From: Rosenbergiella australiborealis
GTDB taxonomy: Bacteria > Pseudomonadota > Gammaproteobacteria > Enterobacterales > Enterobacteriaceae
DNA length: 64,000 nt
Assembly (NCBI RefSeq): GCF_018494035.1
Contig: NZ_JABBFO010000001.1
Span: forward strand, 476,329 to 540,328
Direction: 5' to 3'
The notes beneath the pieces are model-generated. The model was not told the DNA's origin and searched no databases. It saw nothing but the letters and a program-made list of their open reading frames with translations. Shown one piece after another: positions 17,348-27,133 of this stretch (the first letter of the stretch is position 1; each line of letters begins with the position of its first letter). The position numbers were made by a program, and so were the translations under genes.

Positions 17348-19789
17348 ATGGAGCGAATATTGAGCCTCCTTCCTATCCATGATGTTCTTGATGAGTTGCT
17401 ACATTCTCTCATTCACTCTCCACAAGTTATCTTGCAAGCGCCCCCTGGTGCGGGTAAATCGACGTGGCTACCCATTCAATTACTCCAGCATCTTCCTCTT
17501 ACCGGAAAAATTATTATGCTTGAGCCTAGGCGAGTCGCGGCGAAAAATGTGGCGTATCGTCTTGCACAATGCTTAGGTGAAGTACCGGGCGTTACGGTAG
17601 GTTATCGAATGCGAGCCGAGCAATGCGTGGGGAAAGAGACGCGATTAGAGGTTGTCACTGAAGGAATATTAACTCGACGGCTTCAGCAAGATCCAATGTT
17701 AGAAGGCGTGTCGCTCGTTATTATCGACGAATTTCACGAGCGGAGTTTGCAGGCTGATTTAGCCTTAGCATTTTTGCTTGATATTCAAAATGGTTTACGC
17801 GATGACCTTAAGCTACTGATTATGTCAGCAACATTGGATAATCGCCGCTTAGCTGAGTGCTTACCCGATGCACCCACCATTTATTCTGCGGGAAGATATT
17901 TTCCGGTTGAGCGTTTTTATCAGGCACTGTCTTCTCAACGGCCGTTTTCGACAACTCTCGCCAGTAAAATTATTGAAGTACTGAAAAATGAAGAAGGCGA
18001 TATGCTGGTCTTTCTACCGGGAGAGCGTGAGATCCACCAAGTTATCAATGAGGTGGCAGCACATTGCCCAGCAGGTATCGCATTAACCCCTTTGTATGGT
18101 GCTCTCTCGATTGACGAACAGCAGCAGGCGCTTAGCGTCTCAATGGCCGGACAGCGAAAAGTGGTATTCGCTACCAATATCGCTGAAACCAGTTTAACCA
18201 TTGAGGGGATCCGTTTAATTATCGATTCAGTGTTAGAACGAGTTTCGCTTTTTGACTTACGAGCAGGCTGTCATCGCTTAAAAACGCAATTCATTAGCCA
18301 AGCTTCAATGACACAACGTGCCGGACGTGCGGGACGCATAATGTCTGGAAAATGCTGGCATTTGGTCACGCGTGAACAGGCCGAACGGTTAGCAGAGCAA
18401 GCAGTTCCTGAGATTTTACGTACTGAACTTACTGGAATGTTGCTCAATGTATTGGCATGGGGATGCCAAGATGTCGCGAGTTTACAATGGATTGATCTCC
18501 CTCCACAGGCGGCCCTTCGCCACGCTCAAGGACAATTATACCAACTAGGTGCCGTTGACCTATCCGGTAAACTTACGGCGAAGGGACGGCGAATGGCAAA
18601 TCTCGGGGTAGCTCCACGTCTCGCCGCGATGCTAGTGGCAGCCGAAGGTCTTGAAGGAAGTCTCTCCACCGCAGCGTTACTCACTGCGATTATTGAACAG
18701 CCGGAACGGCGTGGTGAGGGGGATTTACGTGATAGTCTTGCTGCCCCTAGTTCATTATGGAATAAACGCGCTCGGCAAATGACACAACGACTAGGCCAAA
18801 CCTTTACTTCTGTTAAGCCGGACAGCGTTATTCCCTTATTATTGAGTGCTTTTGCTGATCAAATGGCTTACCGTCGTGGTACGAGTCACCGCTTTCAACT
18901 GGCGAACGGACGTGGTGCGACCTTAGCATATGAACATCCACTTGCAGGTTATACATGGCTTATCGCTCTACAGTTACAATTAGCGACGGATCGACACGAT
19001 GCGAGTATTCAGCTTGCGATGCCGGTTACTCTTGATCAGATTCGTTGTGACGCTCCCGAGCTGATCACTTTTCGCCATGGATTGGAATGGGATGAGCGGC
19101 TCGCTCGCTTTACGTTCTGGCAACATGAAGTTATCGGCGAAATTATTATTAGCTCACGTCGTGCAGAGAAGCCTGATTCACGGCAGTTGATTGCGGCTTA
19201 TTTGACGTGGGTGAAAGATAAAGGGCTTACTGCATTACCTTGGGACAAACCAGCCATCGAATTACGGGAACGCTTACGTTTCGCCCAGCGATGGCTGCCT
19301 GAAATAGCCTGGCCATCAATGGCTGATACGGATTTACAAGAAACCTTGGCTCTGTGGTTAACTCCAGAATTAGAAAAGCTCCCCCCAACGGGCGATTTTT
19401 CACGTATCAATCTTTATGAAGCGTTAAAAGCGCAGCTCACATGGGAACAATGGCAATGCCTTGAGACGGAAATCCCGACGAAAATCCGTGTCCCTACAGG
19501 ACGTTATGTGGCCATCGACTATACTTCTCCCCGAGCGCCCCTGTTATCGATCAAAGTACAAGAAATGTACGGTCAGTCGCAGGAATTAACTTTAGCACGG
19601 GGTCGAGTGGCTCTGGTGATAGAGTTATTATCGCCGGCACAGAGACCTATACAAATTACTCAAGATTTAGCGGGTTTCTGGCAAGGGAGCTGGCGTGAAG
19701 TTCAAAAAGAGATGAAAGGGCGCTATCCTAAACATCTTTGGCCAGATGATCCGGCTAATACCTTACCAACGATAAAAACACGAAAATAG
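17348..19789 (+). CDS. hrpB: ATP-dependent RNA helicase HrpB
   Basis: An 813-residue DEAH-type helicase of the HrpB family, of poorly defined function in enterobacteria. Motif I is APPGAGKSTWLP near residues 32-43, motif II DEFHERSLQADLALA near 127-141, motif III MSATLD near 157, motif V ATNIAETSLTIEG near 277 and motif VI QRAGRAGR near 326. Helicase-associated and HrpB-specific C-terminal domains follow, ending YPKHLWPDDPANT as in E. coli (809 residues). Divergent from thpR across a 60-base spacer. Confidence 0.95.
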   Translation: MERILSLLPIHDVLDELLHSLIHSPQVILQAPPGAGKSTWLPIQLLQHLPLTGKIIMLEPRRVAAKNVAYRLAQCLGEVPGVTVGYRMRAEQCVGKETRLEVVTEGILTRRLQQDPMLEGVSLVIIDEFHERSLQADLALAFLLDIQNGLRDDLKLLIMSATLDNRRLAECLPDAPTIYSAGRYFPVERFYQALSSQRPFSTTLASKIIEVLKNEEGDMLVFLPGEREIHQVINEVAAHCPAGIALTPLYGALSIDEQQQALSVSMAGQRKVVFATNIAETSLTIEGIRLIIDSVLERVSLFDLRAGCHRLKTQFISQASMTQRAGRAGRIMSGKCWHLVTREQAERLAEQAVPEILRTELTGMLLNVLAWGCQDVASLQWIDLPPQAALRHAQGQLYQLGAVDLSGKLTAKGRRMANLGVAPRLAAMLVAAEGLEGSLSTAALLTAIIEQPERRGEGDLRDSLAAPSSLWNKRARQMTQRLGQTFTSVKPDSVIPLLLSAFADQMAYRRGTSHRFQLANGRGATLAYEHPLAGYTWLIALQLQLATDRHDASIQLAMPVTLDQIRCDAPELITFRHGLEWDERLARFTFWQHEVIGEIIISSRRAEKPDSRQLIAAYLTWVKDKGLTALPWDKPAIELRERLRFAQRWLPEIAWPSMADTDLQETLALWLTPELEKLPPTGDFSRINLYEALKAQLTWEQWQCLETEIPTKIRVPTGRYVAIDYTSPRAPLLSIKVQEMYGQSQELTLARGRVALVIELLSPAQRPIQITQDLAGFWQGSWREVQKEMKGRYPKHLWPDDPANTLPTIKTRK

Positions 19790-19895
19790 AGACGTTGAAA
19801 TTTAGTAACGAATCTTTCGGAAGGTTCTGTATTTTTGAACCTAAAATAAAGATAAAGTATGTCGCCGATTATGGCAAAGCTTGGAGAGAGAATCC

Positions 19896-22400
19896 ATGTC
19901 TGGGAATGATCGTGAACCTATTGGACGTAAAGGAAAATTAACGTCCAAGGGGAAAAGCCAATCGGCTTCACAGCGTAATACGCAGTATCAAGAAGATCAG
20001 GATAGCTATGATGAGGAGAATACGTCATTGCCTGCAACTAAAAAACGTGGAAAAACCCCGCGAAAAAGCCAAAAGAAAAGAAGTTGGCTAGGTCTACTAC
20101 TTAAAATTATCTTAGTCGTCGCTGCGGTTATCGCCGCATGGGGTGTTTATCTTGACGCTGAAATTCGTCATCGGATTGATGGACGCGTTTGGGATCTTCC
20201 TGCGACCGTCTATGGACGGATGGTGAGTCTTGAGCCGGGTATGGCTTTTGATCGTAAAGATATGATTGCACTCCTTGAGGGCACGCAATACCGGCAAGTG
20301 ACGAAAATTTCACGGCCTGGTGAGTTCTCAGTAAAAGGTAATAGTATTGAATTATTACGTCGCCCTTTTGATTTCCCCGATGGGAAAGAAGGACAAATTC
20401 ATACTCAACTTAATTTTGCTGACGGCGAACTGAGTGAGATAAAAAATCTCGATACCGGACGTGACTTTGGTTATTTCCGTCTTGATCCACGCCTTATCAC
20501 AATGATGCAATCACCTAATGGTGAGCAGCGTCTATTTGTGCCTCGCTCAGGATTCCCGGATCTATTGGTTGATACACTTGTGGCAACTGAAGATCGCCAT
20601 TTCTATGAGCATGATGGGATCAGTTTGTACTCAATTGGCCGTGCCTTTGTTGCTAACTTGACGGCAGGTCGTGCCGTTCAGGGAGGGAGTACGCTTACCC
20701 AGCAGTTGGTTAAAAATTTATTTTTGACCAACCAGCGTTCACTTTGGCGTAAAGTTCGTGAAGCCTATATGGCGGTGATTGTTGATGCTCGCTATAGCAA
20801 AGATCGTATCCTTGAGCTCTATCTGAATGAGGTTTATTTAGGTCAGGCGGGTAATGACCAAATTCGAGGCTTCCCTCTGGCAAGTCTGTATTATTTTGGG
20901 CGTCCGGTCGATGAGTTGAGTCTTGATCAACAAGCGTTGTTAGTAGGTATGGTTAAGGGGGCTTCACTGTATAACCCTTGGCGCAATCCAAAATTAGCGT
21001 TAGAGCGCCGTAATTTAGTGCTTAGATTATTGCAGCAACAGAATGTCATTAATCAAGATCTGTACAATATGTTGTCGGCGCGTCCGTTAGGAGTGCAGCC
21101 AAAAGGGGGCGTGATTACTCCTCAGCCAGCCTTTATGCAAATGGTACGTAACGAACTACAACAAAAATTGGGAGATAAGGCCCAAGATCTTTCTGGGGTG
21201 AAAATTTTCACTACGCTTGATCCAATATCTCAAGATGCTGCAGAAAAAGCCGTAGAAGAAGGGATCCCAGCTTTACGTAAGCAACGGCATCTTGCTGATC
21301 TTGAAACGGCAATGGTCGTTGTAGACCGTTTTAGTGGTGAAGTGCGTGCCATGGTAGGTGGCTCGAATCCACAGTTTGCCGGATATAATCGGGCTATGCA
21401 GGCTCGTCGTTCAATCGGTTCACTGGCTAAGCCTGCCACTTACTTGACAGCACTGAGTCAGCCACAACTGTATCGATTAAACAGTTGGATCGCGGATGAG
21501 CCTCTGGCACTAAAACAGTCTAATGGTCAAATATGGCGTCCTGAAAATGATGACCATCAGTTTAGCGGTAAAGTGATGCTTGTTGATGCACTGACACGTT
21601 CTATGAACGTGCCGACCGTGAATCTAGGGATGACCCTCGGCCTAAAAAGTGTTGTCGACACATGGACAAAACTGGGTGTTAACCAAGATCAGCTTTCACC
21701 AGTACCTGCGATGCTATTGGGTGCCCTAAACTTAACGCCTGTTGAAGTTGCTCAAGCCTTCCAGACGATTGCTAGTGGTGGGAACCGCGCTACGCTTTCA
21801 GCGGTAAGGTCAGTGATCTCTGAAGACGATAAAGTCTTGTATCAAAGCTATCCACAAGCTCAGCAAGTCGAACCTACTGAAGCCGCTTACTTGACGTTGT
21901 ATGCTATGCAACAAGTTGTGGATCATGGTACGGCTCATGCTTTAGGTAGTGAGTACAGTACGATGCATCTTGCGGGTAAAACTGGAACAACCAATGATTT
22001 AGTCGACAGCTGGTTTGCCGGTATTGATGGCAAAGAAGTGGCAATAACGTGGATCGGTCGTGATAATAACCAATCGACCCGGTTATACGGTGCAAGTGGT
22101 GCGATGCAAATTTACCGTCGTTATCTTGCAGGACAGCCTCCAACACCATTACAGTTGACACCACCGGACGATGTTTCAATGATGCCTATTGATTCTGCAG
22201 GAAATTTTGTCTGTAACTCAGGGAGCAGCACCTGGCGTAGCTTGCCTGTATGGACAACGGATCCTAATACATTATGCCAACAACAACAGCAGCAAGTTGA
22301 ACAGCAGCAACAGCAATTACAGCAACAAGAGCAACAGGAACAACAAGGTAGTCAAAGTAACGGCGTTGCGGGTTGGATAAAAGACATGCTTGGCCACTAA
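19896..22400 (+). CDS. mrcB: Penicillin-binding protein 1B (bifunctional transglycosylase/transpeptidase)
   Basis: Polymerises and cross-links peptidoglycan at the inner membrane. The 834-residue protein has a basic cytosolic tail, one membrane segment near residues 62-82, a UB2H domain (LipB-type activator docking in E. coli), a GT51 domain with catalytic Glu in ATEDRHFYEHDG near residue 228, and a transpeptidase domain with SLAK (in RRSIGSLAKPATY near 505), SMN near 570 and KTGTTN near 694. It ends in a glutamine-rich stretch and a conserved GVAGWIKDML tail. The start at 19896 follows GGAGAGAG; an in-frame TTG at 19881 is rejected. A weak promoter may be TTGAAC (19835-19840) with TATGTC (19858-19863). 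Confidence 0.96.
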   Translation: MSGNDREPIGRKGKLTSKGKSQSASQRNTQYQEDQDSYDEENTSLPATKKRGKTPRKSQKKRSWLGLLLKIILVVAAVIAAWGVYLDAEIRHRIDGRVWDLPATVYGRMVSLEPGMAFDRKDMIALLEGTQYRQVTKISRPGEFSVKGNSIELLRRPFDFPDGKEGQIHTQLNFADGELSEIKNLDTGRDFGYFRLDPRLITMMQSPNGEQRLFVPRSGFPDLLVDTLVATEDRHFYEHDGISLYSIGRAFVANLTAGRAVQGGSTLTQQLVKNLFLTNQRSLWRKVREAYMAVIVDARYSKDRILELYLNEVYLGQAGNDQIRGFPLASLYYFGRPVDELSLDQQALLVGMVKGASLYNPWRNPKLALERRNLVLRLLQQQNVINQDLYNMLSARPLGVQPKGGVITPQPAFMQMVRNELQQKLGDKAQDLSGVKIFTTLDPISQDAAEKAVEEGIPALRKQRHLADLETAMVVVDRFSGEVRAMVGGSNPQFAGYNRAMQARRSIGSLAKPATYLTALSQPQLYRLNSWIADEPLALKQSNGQIWRPENDDHQFSGKVMLVDALTRSMNVPTVNLGMTLGLKSVVDTWTKLGVNQDQLSPVPAMLLGALNLTPVEVAQAFQTIASGGNRATLSAVRSVISEDDKVLYQSYPQAQQVEPTEAAYLTLYAMQQVVDHGTAHALGSEYSTMHLAGKTGTTNDLVDSWFAGIDGKEVAITWIGRDNNQSTRLYGASGAMQIYRRYLAGQPPTPLQLTPPDDVSMMPIDSAGNFVCNSGSSTWRSLPVWTTDPNTLCQQQQQQVEQQQQQLQQQEQQEQQGSQSNGVAGWIKDMLGH
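22278..22346 (+). repeat. CAA/CAG-rich tract encoding polyglutamine in PBP1b
   Basis: Twenty-three codons, of which 18 are CAA or CAG, interrupted by GTT, TTA, GAG and GAA. It encodes a periplasmic Gln-rich linker near the PBP1b C-terminus. E. coli PBP1b also has a Q-rich tail, but less pure. A tract of this kind can change length by slippage. Confidence 0.85.
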
Positions 22401-22468
22401 AACGGTCAATCTTAAAAAGATGTTGTGTTAAACGGCTCAAACCATTTGGGTCGTTTACTTAATCAAAG

Positions 22469-22496
22469 ACGGCGTTCTGTAAAGGATGCCGTTTTT
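22469..22496 (+). terminator. Rho-independent terminator after mrcB
   Basis: A 10-bp stem (acggcgttct / aggatgccgt, two G-U pairs) with a GTAA loop and a T5 tract, about 70 bases past the mrcB stop. E. coli has fhuACDB after mrcB; none of it is present. Confidence 0.85.
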
Positions 22497-22560
22497 GTCG
22501 TTTTAGGCTTGTGAACGTAACAACAGGAAAAGCAAAAGAGGACTATAAACTTGGTGTGAA

Positions 22561-22591
22561 CTAAACCACACCCCAGGGGTTGGGGTGTGGT
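22561..22591 (-). terminator. Terminator of hemL
   Basis: Read on the minus strand, an 11-bp stem (ccacacccca / tggggtgtgg plus one flanking pair) is followed by TTTAGTT, 22 bases past the hemL stop. Confidence 0.8.
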
Positions 22592-22612
22592 GGGTGACTT
22601 AACGATGGCTTA

Positions 22613-23896
22613 CTACGATAATTTTGCGAAACTACGGCTTGCTGCCTCAATGGTACGGTCAATATCCTCTTCGCTGTGTGCTAAAGACATAAATCCAGCT
22701 TCAAAGGCGGAAGGGGCAAAATAAATACCTTCTTCAAGCATTAAGTGGAAAAATTGCTTAAAGCGTTCAGTATTACAGCGTGTTACCTCTGAATAGCAGG
22801 TGACTTGCTTATCTTCCGTAAAGAAAATACCAAACATAGCTCCGACTTGATTCGTTACCAGTGGAATATGGTGCTGCTCAGCAACGCGTTGAAGACCATT
22901 ACAAAGGCGCTCGGTCAGTGAGGTAAGCGTACTGTGCACCCCAGTCTGAGACAATTGTTGTAAGCATGCATAACCGGCTGCCATTGCCACAGGGTTACCA
23001 GAGAGGGTACCTGCTTGGTAAACGGGGCCAATAGGTGCGAGGGCTTCCATCACTTCTTTACGTCCGCCAAATGCTCCCACAGGCATCCCCCCACCGATGA
23101 TTTTCCCTAAGCAGGTTAGGTCAGGTATTACGTCGTAATAGGCTTGTGCCCCGCCGAGTGCAACGCGAAAACCGGTCATTACTTCATCAATAATAAACAG
23201 TGCACCAAATTCATCACATAACTCGCGCAATCCCTGTAAAAAACCAGGTTGTGGTGGAATACAGTTCATGTTTCCAGCAACAGGTTCGACGATAATACAG
23301 GCAATATCATCAGGATACTGCTCAAAGGCTTGGCGTACTGAATCGAGATCGTTATAAGTACAGGTTAATGTATGGCGTACAACATCTGCCGGGACGCCTG
23401 GTGAGTTAGGTTGCCCGAGAGTGAGAGCGCCAGATCCTGCCTTCACTAACAAATGGTCGGCATGGCCGTGGTAGCAGCCTTCAAATTTAATTAACTTATC
23501 ACGTTGGGTATAGCCTCTTGCTAAGCGAATCGCGCTCATGGTTGCCTCTGTACCTGAGTTAACCATGCGAACCATATCCATAGACGGAACGAGTTCGCAA
23601 ACCAATTCGGCCATTTTGACTTCCATTTCTGTCGGTGCGCCGAAACTTAGCCCGCGTTCTGCCGCGGCGATGACGGCATTACGGATCGCCGCATTATTGT
23701 GTCCGAGCACCATTGGCCCCCATGACCCAACATAATCGATATAAGCCTTTCCGTCTGCATCATAGATATAGGCGCCTTCGGCCCGCTCAATAAAAAGGGG
23801 CGTGCCGCCTACTCCGGAAAAGGCACGAACCGGAGAGTTCACACCACCTGGAATAACAGATTTGGCTTCTTGAAACAGTGTTTCGGACTTGTTCAT
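22613..23896 (-). CDS. hemL: Glutamate-1-semialdehyde 2,1-aminomutase
   Basis: A PLP enzyme that makes 5-aminolevulinate from glutamate-1-semialdehyde, early in haem synthesis. The 427-residue product shows [11 protein letters not shown] near residue 16, the PLP region [18 protein letters not shown] near 240, the Schiff-base Lys in [17 protein letters not shown] near 265, and [16 protein letters not shown] near 300. It is a single-gene unit with its own terminator. In E. coli fhuB precedes and clcA follows; both are absent, leaving hemL divergent from erpA. Confidence 0.96.
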   Translation of the reverse strand: MNKSETLFQEAKSVIPGGVNSPVRAFSGVGGTPLFIERAEGAYIYDADGKAYIDYVGSWGPMVLGHNNAAIRNAVIAAAERGLSFGAPTEMEVKMAELVCELVPSMDMVRMVNSGTEATMSAIRLARGYTQRDKLIKFEGCYHGHADHLLVKAGSGALTLGQPNSPGVPADVVRHTLTCTYNDLDSVRQAFEQYPDDIACIIVEPVAGNMNCIPPQPGFLQGLRELCDEFGALFIIDEVMTGFRVALGGAQAYYDVIPDLTCLGKIIGGGMPVGAFGGRKEVMEALAPIGPVYQAGTLSGNPVAMAAGYACLQQLSQTGVHSTLTSLTERLCNGLQRVAEQHHIPLVTNQVGAMFGIFFTEDKQVTCYSEVTRCNTERFKQFFHLMLEEGIYFAPSAFEAGFMSLAHSEEDIDRTIEAASRSFAKLS

Positions 23897-24016
23897 GAAA
23901 AATTCCTGCGTAACAGAGAAAGATTATCCTACAGTGTAATGGAAAATTGCTTTTGCTGTTAATGGCATGAAAGAGGGACTTGTATGAATAACGGCACAGT
24001 CCGTTTAGTTGGGCGC

Positions 24017-24045
24017 TTGATTGCTAAGCTAGGCTGACTGATAAT
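24017..24045 (+). promoter_or_regulatory. Predicted sigma-70 promoter of erpA
   Basis: TTGATT (24017-24022), 17 bases, GATAAT (24040-24045). The start point would leave a leader of about 40 bases before the erpA ATG. Consensus match only; no IscR site could be recognised with confidence. Confidence 0.5.
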
Positions 24046-24090
24046 GGGGAATAAGGTTGATACTTGACCCTCTCTTGTTGGAGCAGAATA

Positions 24091-24438
24091 ATGAGCGATG
24101 ATATGGCGAGCGTGCCGTTACAATTTACCGATGCGGCAGCAAATAAGGTTAAAACCTTAGTTGCCGACGAAGAAAACCCTGAATTGAAATTACGTGTTTA
24201 TATCACCGGTGGAGGCTGTAGCGGCTTTCAATACGGTTTTACTTTTGATGATAAAGTTAACGACGGTGATATGACGATAGAGAAACAAGGCGTTGCCTTG
24301 GTTGTTGACCCTATGAGTCTACAATATTTGGTTGGCGGTTCGGTGGACTACACTGAGGGCCTTGAAGGGGCGCGTTTTATCGTGACTAACCCCAATGCTA
24401 AAACCACCTGCGGTTGCGGTTCTTCCTTTAGCGTATAA
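24091..24438 (+). CDS. erpA: Iron-sulfur cluster insertion protein ErpA
   Basis: An A-type carrier that delivers [4Fe-4S] clusters to apoproteins such as IspG. The 115-residue product has the three cluster Cys of the family: CSGFQYGF near residue 43 and CGCGSSF near residues 107-109. The start ATG at 24091 follows GGAG (24078-24081) and gives MSDDMAS, like E. coli MSDDVA. Many Fe-S users, including AcnB, are encoded nearby, though ErpA serves the whole cell. Confidence 0.96.
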   Translation: MSDDMASVPLQFTDAAANKVKTLVADEENPELKLRVYITGGGCSGFQYGFTFDDKVNDGDMTIEKQGVALVVDPMSLQYLVGGSVDYTEGLEGARFIVTNPNAKTTCGCGSSFSV

Positions 24439-24458
24439 CGGTTTTCTTACTTGCATCT

Positions 24459-24500
24459 ATGCTTAGTGCCTCGTGGCACTAAGCATTTTCTCTCTTTTCT
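24459..24500 (+). terminator. Rho-independent terminator after erpA
   Basis: A perfect 12-bp stem (atgcttagtgcc / ggcactaagcat) with a TCGT loop and a T/C-rich run follows the erpA stop by 20 bases. The next 200 bases up to the mtn terminator (24501-24704) hold no gene; E. coli has yadS and btuF in this interval. Confidence 0.9.
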
Positions 24501-24704
24501 CATCACAGCATCTTGAACCCTTCTCGTGGTTCGCAACCGCTGTTGTTAGCCTTATCTCATCTTATTTTTGTAGTGTTATCGATAACTTCATACTCTCTTC
24601 GCATCAAGAGAATAAAAAATGAAGGCGGCGAAATGACTTTAAAAATATGTCGAGTTATTGTGAGTTTTTTTGAGTTATTTTGAACTGGCGTAAAGTTTTA
24701 TAGG

Positions 24705-24729
24705 TGATAAATCCCGCATTTTGCGGGAT
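24705..24729 (-). terminator. Terminator of mtn
   Basis: On the minus strand a 7-bp stem (atcccgc / gcgggat) with a 5-base loop is followed by TTTATC, 14 bases past the mtn stop. Confidence 0.7.
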
Positions 24730-24743
24730 CTTAGTGACCAAGA

Positions 24744-25436
24744 TTAGCCAAGTTTTTTTACAATAGCTTCGACTAATAACGACGATTGTCGCGCAGCTGT
24801 TGTTAGAAACTCATCAAAACTCAAATGAGATTCTTGATCAGCAACATCTGAAATGGACCGCACGACCACAAATGGTGTCGCAAATTGATGGCATACGTGG
24901 CCAATCGCTGTCGCTTCCATTTCGACGGCAATCGCCTGTGGGAAAGTAGTACGAATACGCGTTAACGACGCAGCTCCGTTAATAAAGGCATCACCACTGA
25001 CGACAAGGCCAGTTACTGTATGCAGTGCTAAATCGTTAGCGCAGGCTTTTACGCTAGCAATAATACTTTCATCCGCCGTGAAGGCCTCTGGACAACCTGC
25101 CATTTGACCTGGTACGTAGCCAAAAGCAGTCACGTCGGCATCGTGATAACGGACTTCATTCGATACCACGATATCACCAATTTTCAGGCTACTTTCCAAG
25201 CCACCCGCAGAACCGGTATTTATGACAACGTCCGGTTTACAGAGTTGAAGTAAGAGGGTGGTGCCTAAGGCTGCGGATGTTTTACCTATTCCAGATTTGA
25301 GTAATGCGACTTCAACACCTTGAAGTTTCCCCGTATAAATTTCGCAACCTGCCAAACTAAGCGTCTGTCGTTGTTCGATTTTTTCACGTAACAAGGTAAC
25401 TTCTTGTTCCATAGCTCCGATAATGCCTATTTTCAT
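24744..25436 (-). CDS. mtn: 5'-methylthioadenosine/S-adenosylhomocysteine nucleosidase
   Basis: Cleaves MTA, SAH and 5'-deoxyadenosine, recycling methionine by-products and clearing SAM-enzyme inhibitors. The 230-residue protein shows [11 protein letters not shown] at the N-terminus (catalytic Glu12), NTGSAGGL near 76, [10 protein letters not shown] near 172 and the catalytic Asp in RSISDVADQ near 197. The start at 25436 gives MKIGIIGAM and follows AGGGAA by a few bases; the longer frame to 25481 is rejected. It is adjacent to divergent dgt, as in E. coli; btuF is missing downstream. Confidence 0.95.
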   Translation of the reverse strand: MKIGIIGAMEQEVTLLREKIEQRQTLSLAGCEIYTGKLQGVEVALLKSGIGKTSAALGTTLLLQLCKPDVVINTGSAGGLESSLKIGDIVVSNEVRYHDADVTAFGYVPGQMAGCPEAFTADESIIASVKACANDLALHTVTGLVVSGDAFINGAASLTRIRTTFPQAIAVEMEATAIGHVCHQFATPFVVVRSISDVADQESHLSFDEFLTTAARQSSLLVEAIVKKLG

Positions 25437-25531
25437 GGTATTCCCTACTAAAACGGTGGATTCATTTATACGAGTTAGCATAGTCTATCATGGCAAACGC
25501 AGGAATTGATGCCGTCTAAATGGAGGAATAG

Positions 25532-27004
25532 GTGAGGATTAATTTTAAAGACAAAATCAGTGTAAAAAGACCTTTTAATCATGGACGGACTCCTGAGACG
25601 GAGGAGCAGATCAGTCGTGTTTTTGAAAGCGATCGAGGTCGTATTATCCATTCCGCGGCACTGCGTCGCTTACAGCATAAGACTCAAGTATTTCCTCTAG
25701 AGCGTAATGCCTCCGTCCGCTCGCGATTAACTCATTCTCTCGAAGTTCAACAAGCCGGTCGCTATATAGCGAGAGAAATTTTACTAAAATTACAGAAGCA
25801 GGCGGGTCTCGCCCATTATGGTTTAGAAAACTTTGCCCGGAGCTTTGAAAGTCTCGTCGAGATGGCCTGCCTACTGCATGATGTTGGAAATCCTCCTTTC
25901 GGTCATTTTGGTGAAGCTGCATTAAAAGATTGGTTTAAAGAACACCTTGTCGCAGGCATTCCTAATTTTAATATTGAGGATAGCTCTTTAACTCCATTGG
26001 TGTCGCAAGTTTGTACGGATCTGAGTAATTTTGAAGGGAATGCTCAGGGGATCCGTTTAGTGCAAACAATTTTGCAGCTGAACCTTAGTTATGCTCAAGT
26101 GGCTTGTATTATGAAGTACACTGCCCCTGCTTGGTGGCAAGGAGATAAACCGCAAGCCTACTCGACGTTGATGAAAAAACCGGGTTTTTATCTTTCCGAA
26201 AAAAGCTATATCGAAAAATTAAGAGAAGAGACGCAACTTACTGAATTTCAGCGTTTTCCTTTGACCTATATTATGGAAGCTGCGGATGATATTTCTTATT
26301 GTATTGCAGATTTAGATGATGCCGTTGAAAAAGCCATTTTTAATGTTGATGCGCTATATGGCTATTTAGTGTCGGAGTGGGGGGCTGTTCAGGCGAATGA
26401 TCTTTTTTCACGAACGGTAGAAGAAGCATGGACAGAAGCTCGCACGAAAAAACGTCGTAGTAAAGGTGATCAATTCTTTATGTCTCTACGAGTCTCTGTG
26501 CAGCGTGAACTGGTCAAACATGCGGTACAGCGTTTTATTGATCATTTACCTGATATTTTCGCCGGAACGTTTAACCACGCATTACTAGAAGATCAAGGCG
26601 AGTCAGGACGTTTATTGGCAATGTTTAAAAAAGTAGCGCGTAAATACGTTTTTCGACACTCCGAAGTCGAGCAGCTTGAATTACAAGGATATCGTGTTAT
26701 TCGGGGATTACTGGATATTTACCGACCGATGATGTTGCTTTCTTATGAGCACTTTAATCGCTTGATCACTGATGATGAATTGCCGGGATATCCGATTGAA
26801 ACCCGATTGTTTCATCGCTTATCCGATAAACACTGTAAAGCCTATTGCCATCATCTACAGCAGTGTAAAAATCTACCTCGGACAGAACTCATGTTATGGG
26901 AGCGTTATTACCGTTATCGGTTGATCCAAGACTATGTCAGTGGAATGACAGACCTCTATGCGTGGGAAGAATATCGTCGTTTGATGGCGGTCGATTTCGT
27001 CTAG
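25532..27004 (+). CDS. dgt: Deoxyguanosinetriphosphate triphosphohydrolase
   Basis: Hydrolyses dGTP to deoxyguanosine and triphosphate. The 490-residue product belongs to the HD superfamily: first His in RLTHSLEVQQ near residue 69, HDVGNPPFGHFGE near 117-129 with the metal-binding HD pair, and the second Asp in EAADDISYC near 250. It is 15 residues shorter than E. coli Dgt (505), the difference lying in a loop near residue 140-165. The start is GTG at 25532 with GGAGG at 25522-25526. degP follows after 130 bases with its own promoter. Confidence 0.95.
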   Translation: MRINFKDKISVKRPFNHGRTPETEEQISRVFESDRGRIIHSAALRRLQHKTQVFPLERNASVRSRLTHSLEVQQAGRYIAREILLKLQKQAGLAHYGLENFARSFESLVEMACLLHDVGNPPFGHFGEAALKDWFKEHLVAGIPNFNIEDSSLTPLVSQVCTDLSNFEGNAQGIRLVQTILQLNLSYAQVACIMKYTAPAWWQGDKPQAYSTLMKKPGFYLSEKSYIEKLREETQLTEFQRFPLTYIMEAADDISYCIADLDDAVEKAIFNVDALYGYLVSEWGAVQANDLFSRTVEEAWTEARTKKRRSKGDQFFMSLRVSVQRELVKHAVQRFIDHLPDIFAGTFNHALLEDQGESGRLLAMFKKVARKYVFRHSEVEQLELQGYRVIRGLLDIYRPMMLLSYEHFNRLITDDELPGYPIETRLFHRLSDKHCKAYCHHLQQCKNLPRTELMLWERYYRYRLIQDYVSGMTDLYAWEEYRRLMAVDFV

Positions 27005-27055
27005 GAACTGTCAACGGTTCAAATATATTTTTACGATTTTACAGGGAGTTGAGAA

Positions 27056-27083
27056 GGAACTAATTGGTATACATTCATTCTTA
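27056..27083 (+). promoter_or_regulatory. Sigma-E-like promoter of degP
   Basis: GGAACT at 27056-27061 with 17 bases before TCTTA (27079-27083) resembles the envelope-stress sigma-E pattern (GGAACTT, about 16 bases, TCTGA-like). degP is a sigma-E and Cpx target in E. coli. A single GTAAA (27111-27115) recalls a half CpxR site but no tandem copy is seen. Confidence 0.5.
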
Positions 27084-27133
27084 GATCACATCACAGCAAT
27101 GATTCAGGAAAGTAAAAATAAGAGAATCCGATT

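Noticed and set aside
22278-22346. CAA/CAG repeat as a possible CRISPR or satellite array
   Set aside because: It is in frame within mrcB, has no spacers and encodes a Gln-rich linker known in this protein family.
24501-24704. Remnants of btuF or yadS between erpA and mtn
   Set aside because: I could not recognise any motif of either protein in the AT-rich spacer; only short GAGTTATT-like repeats are seen.
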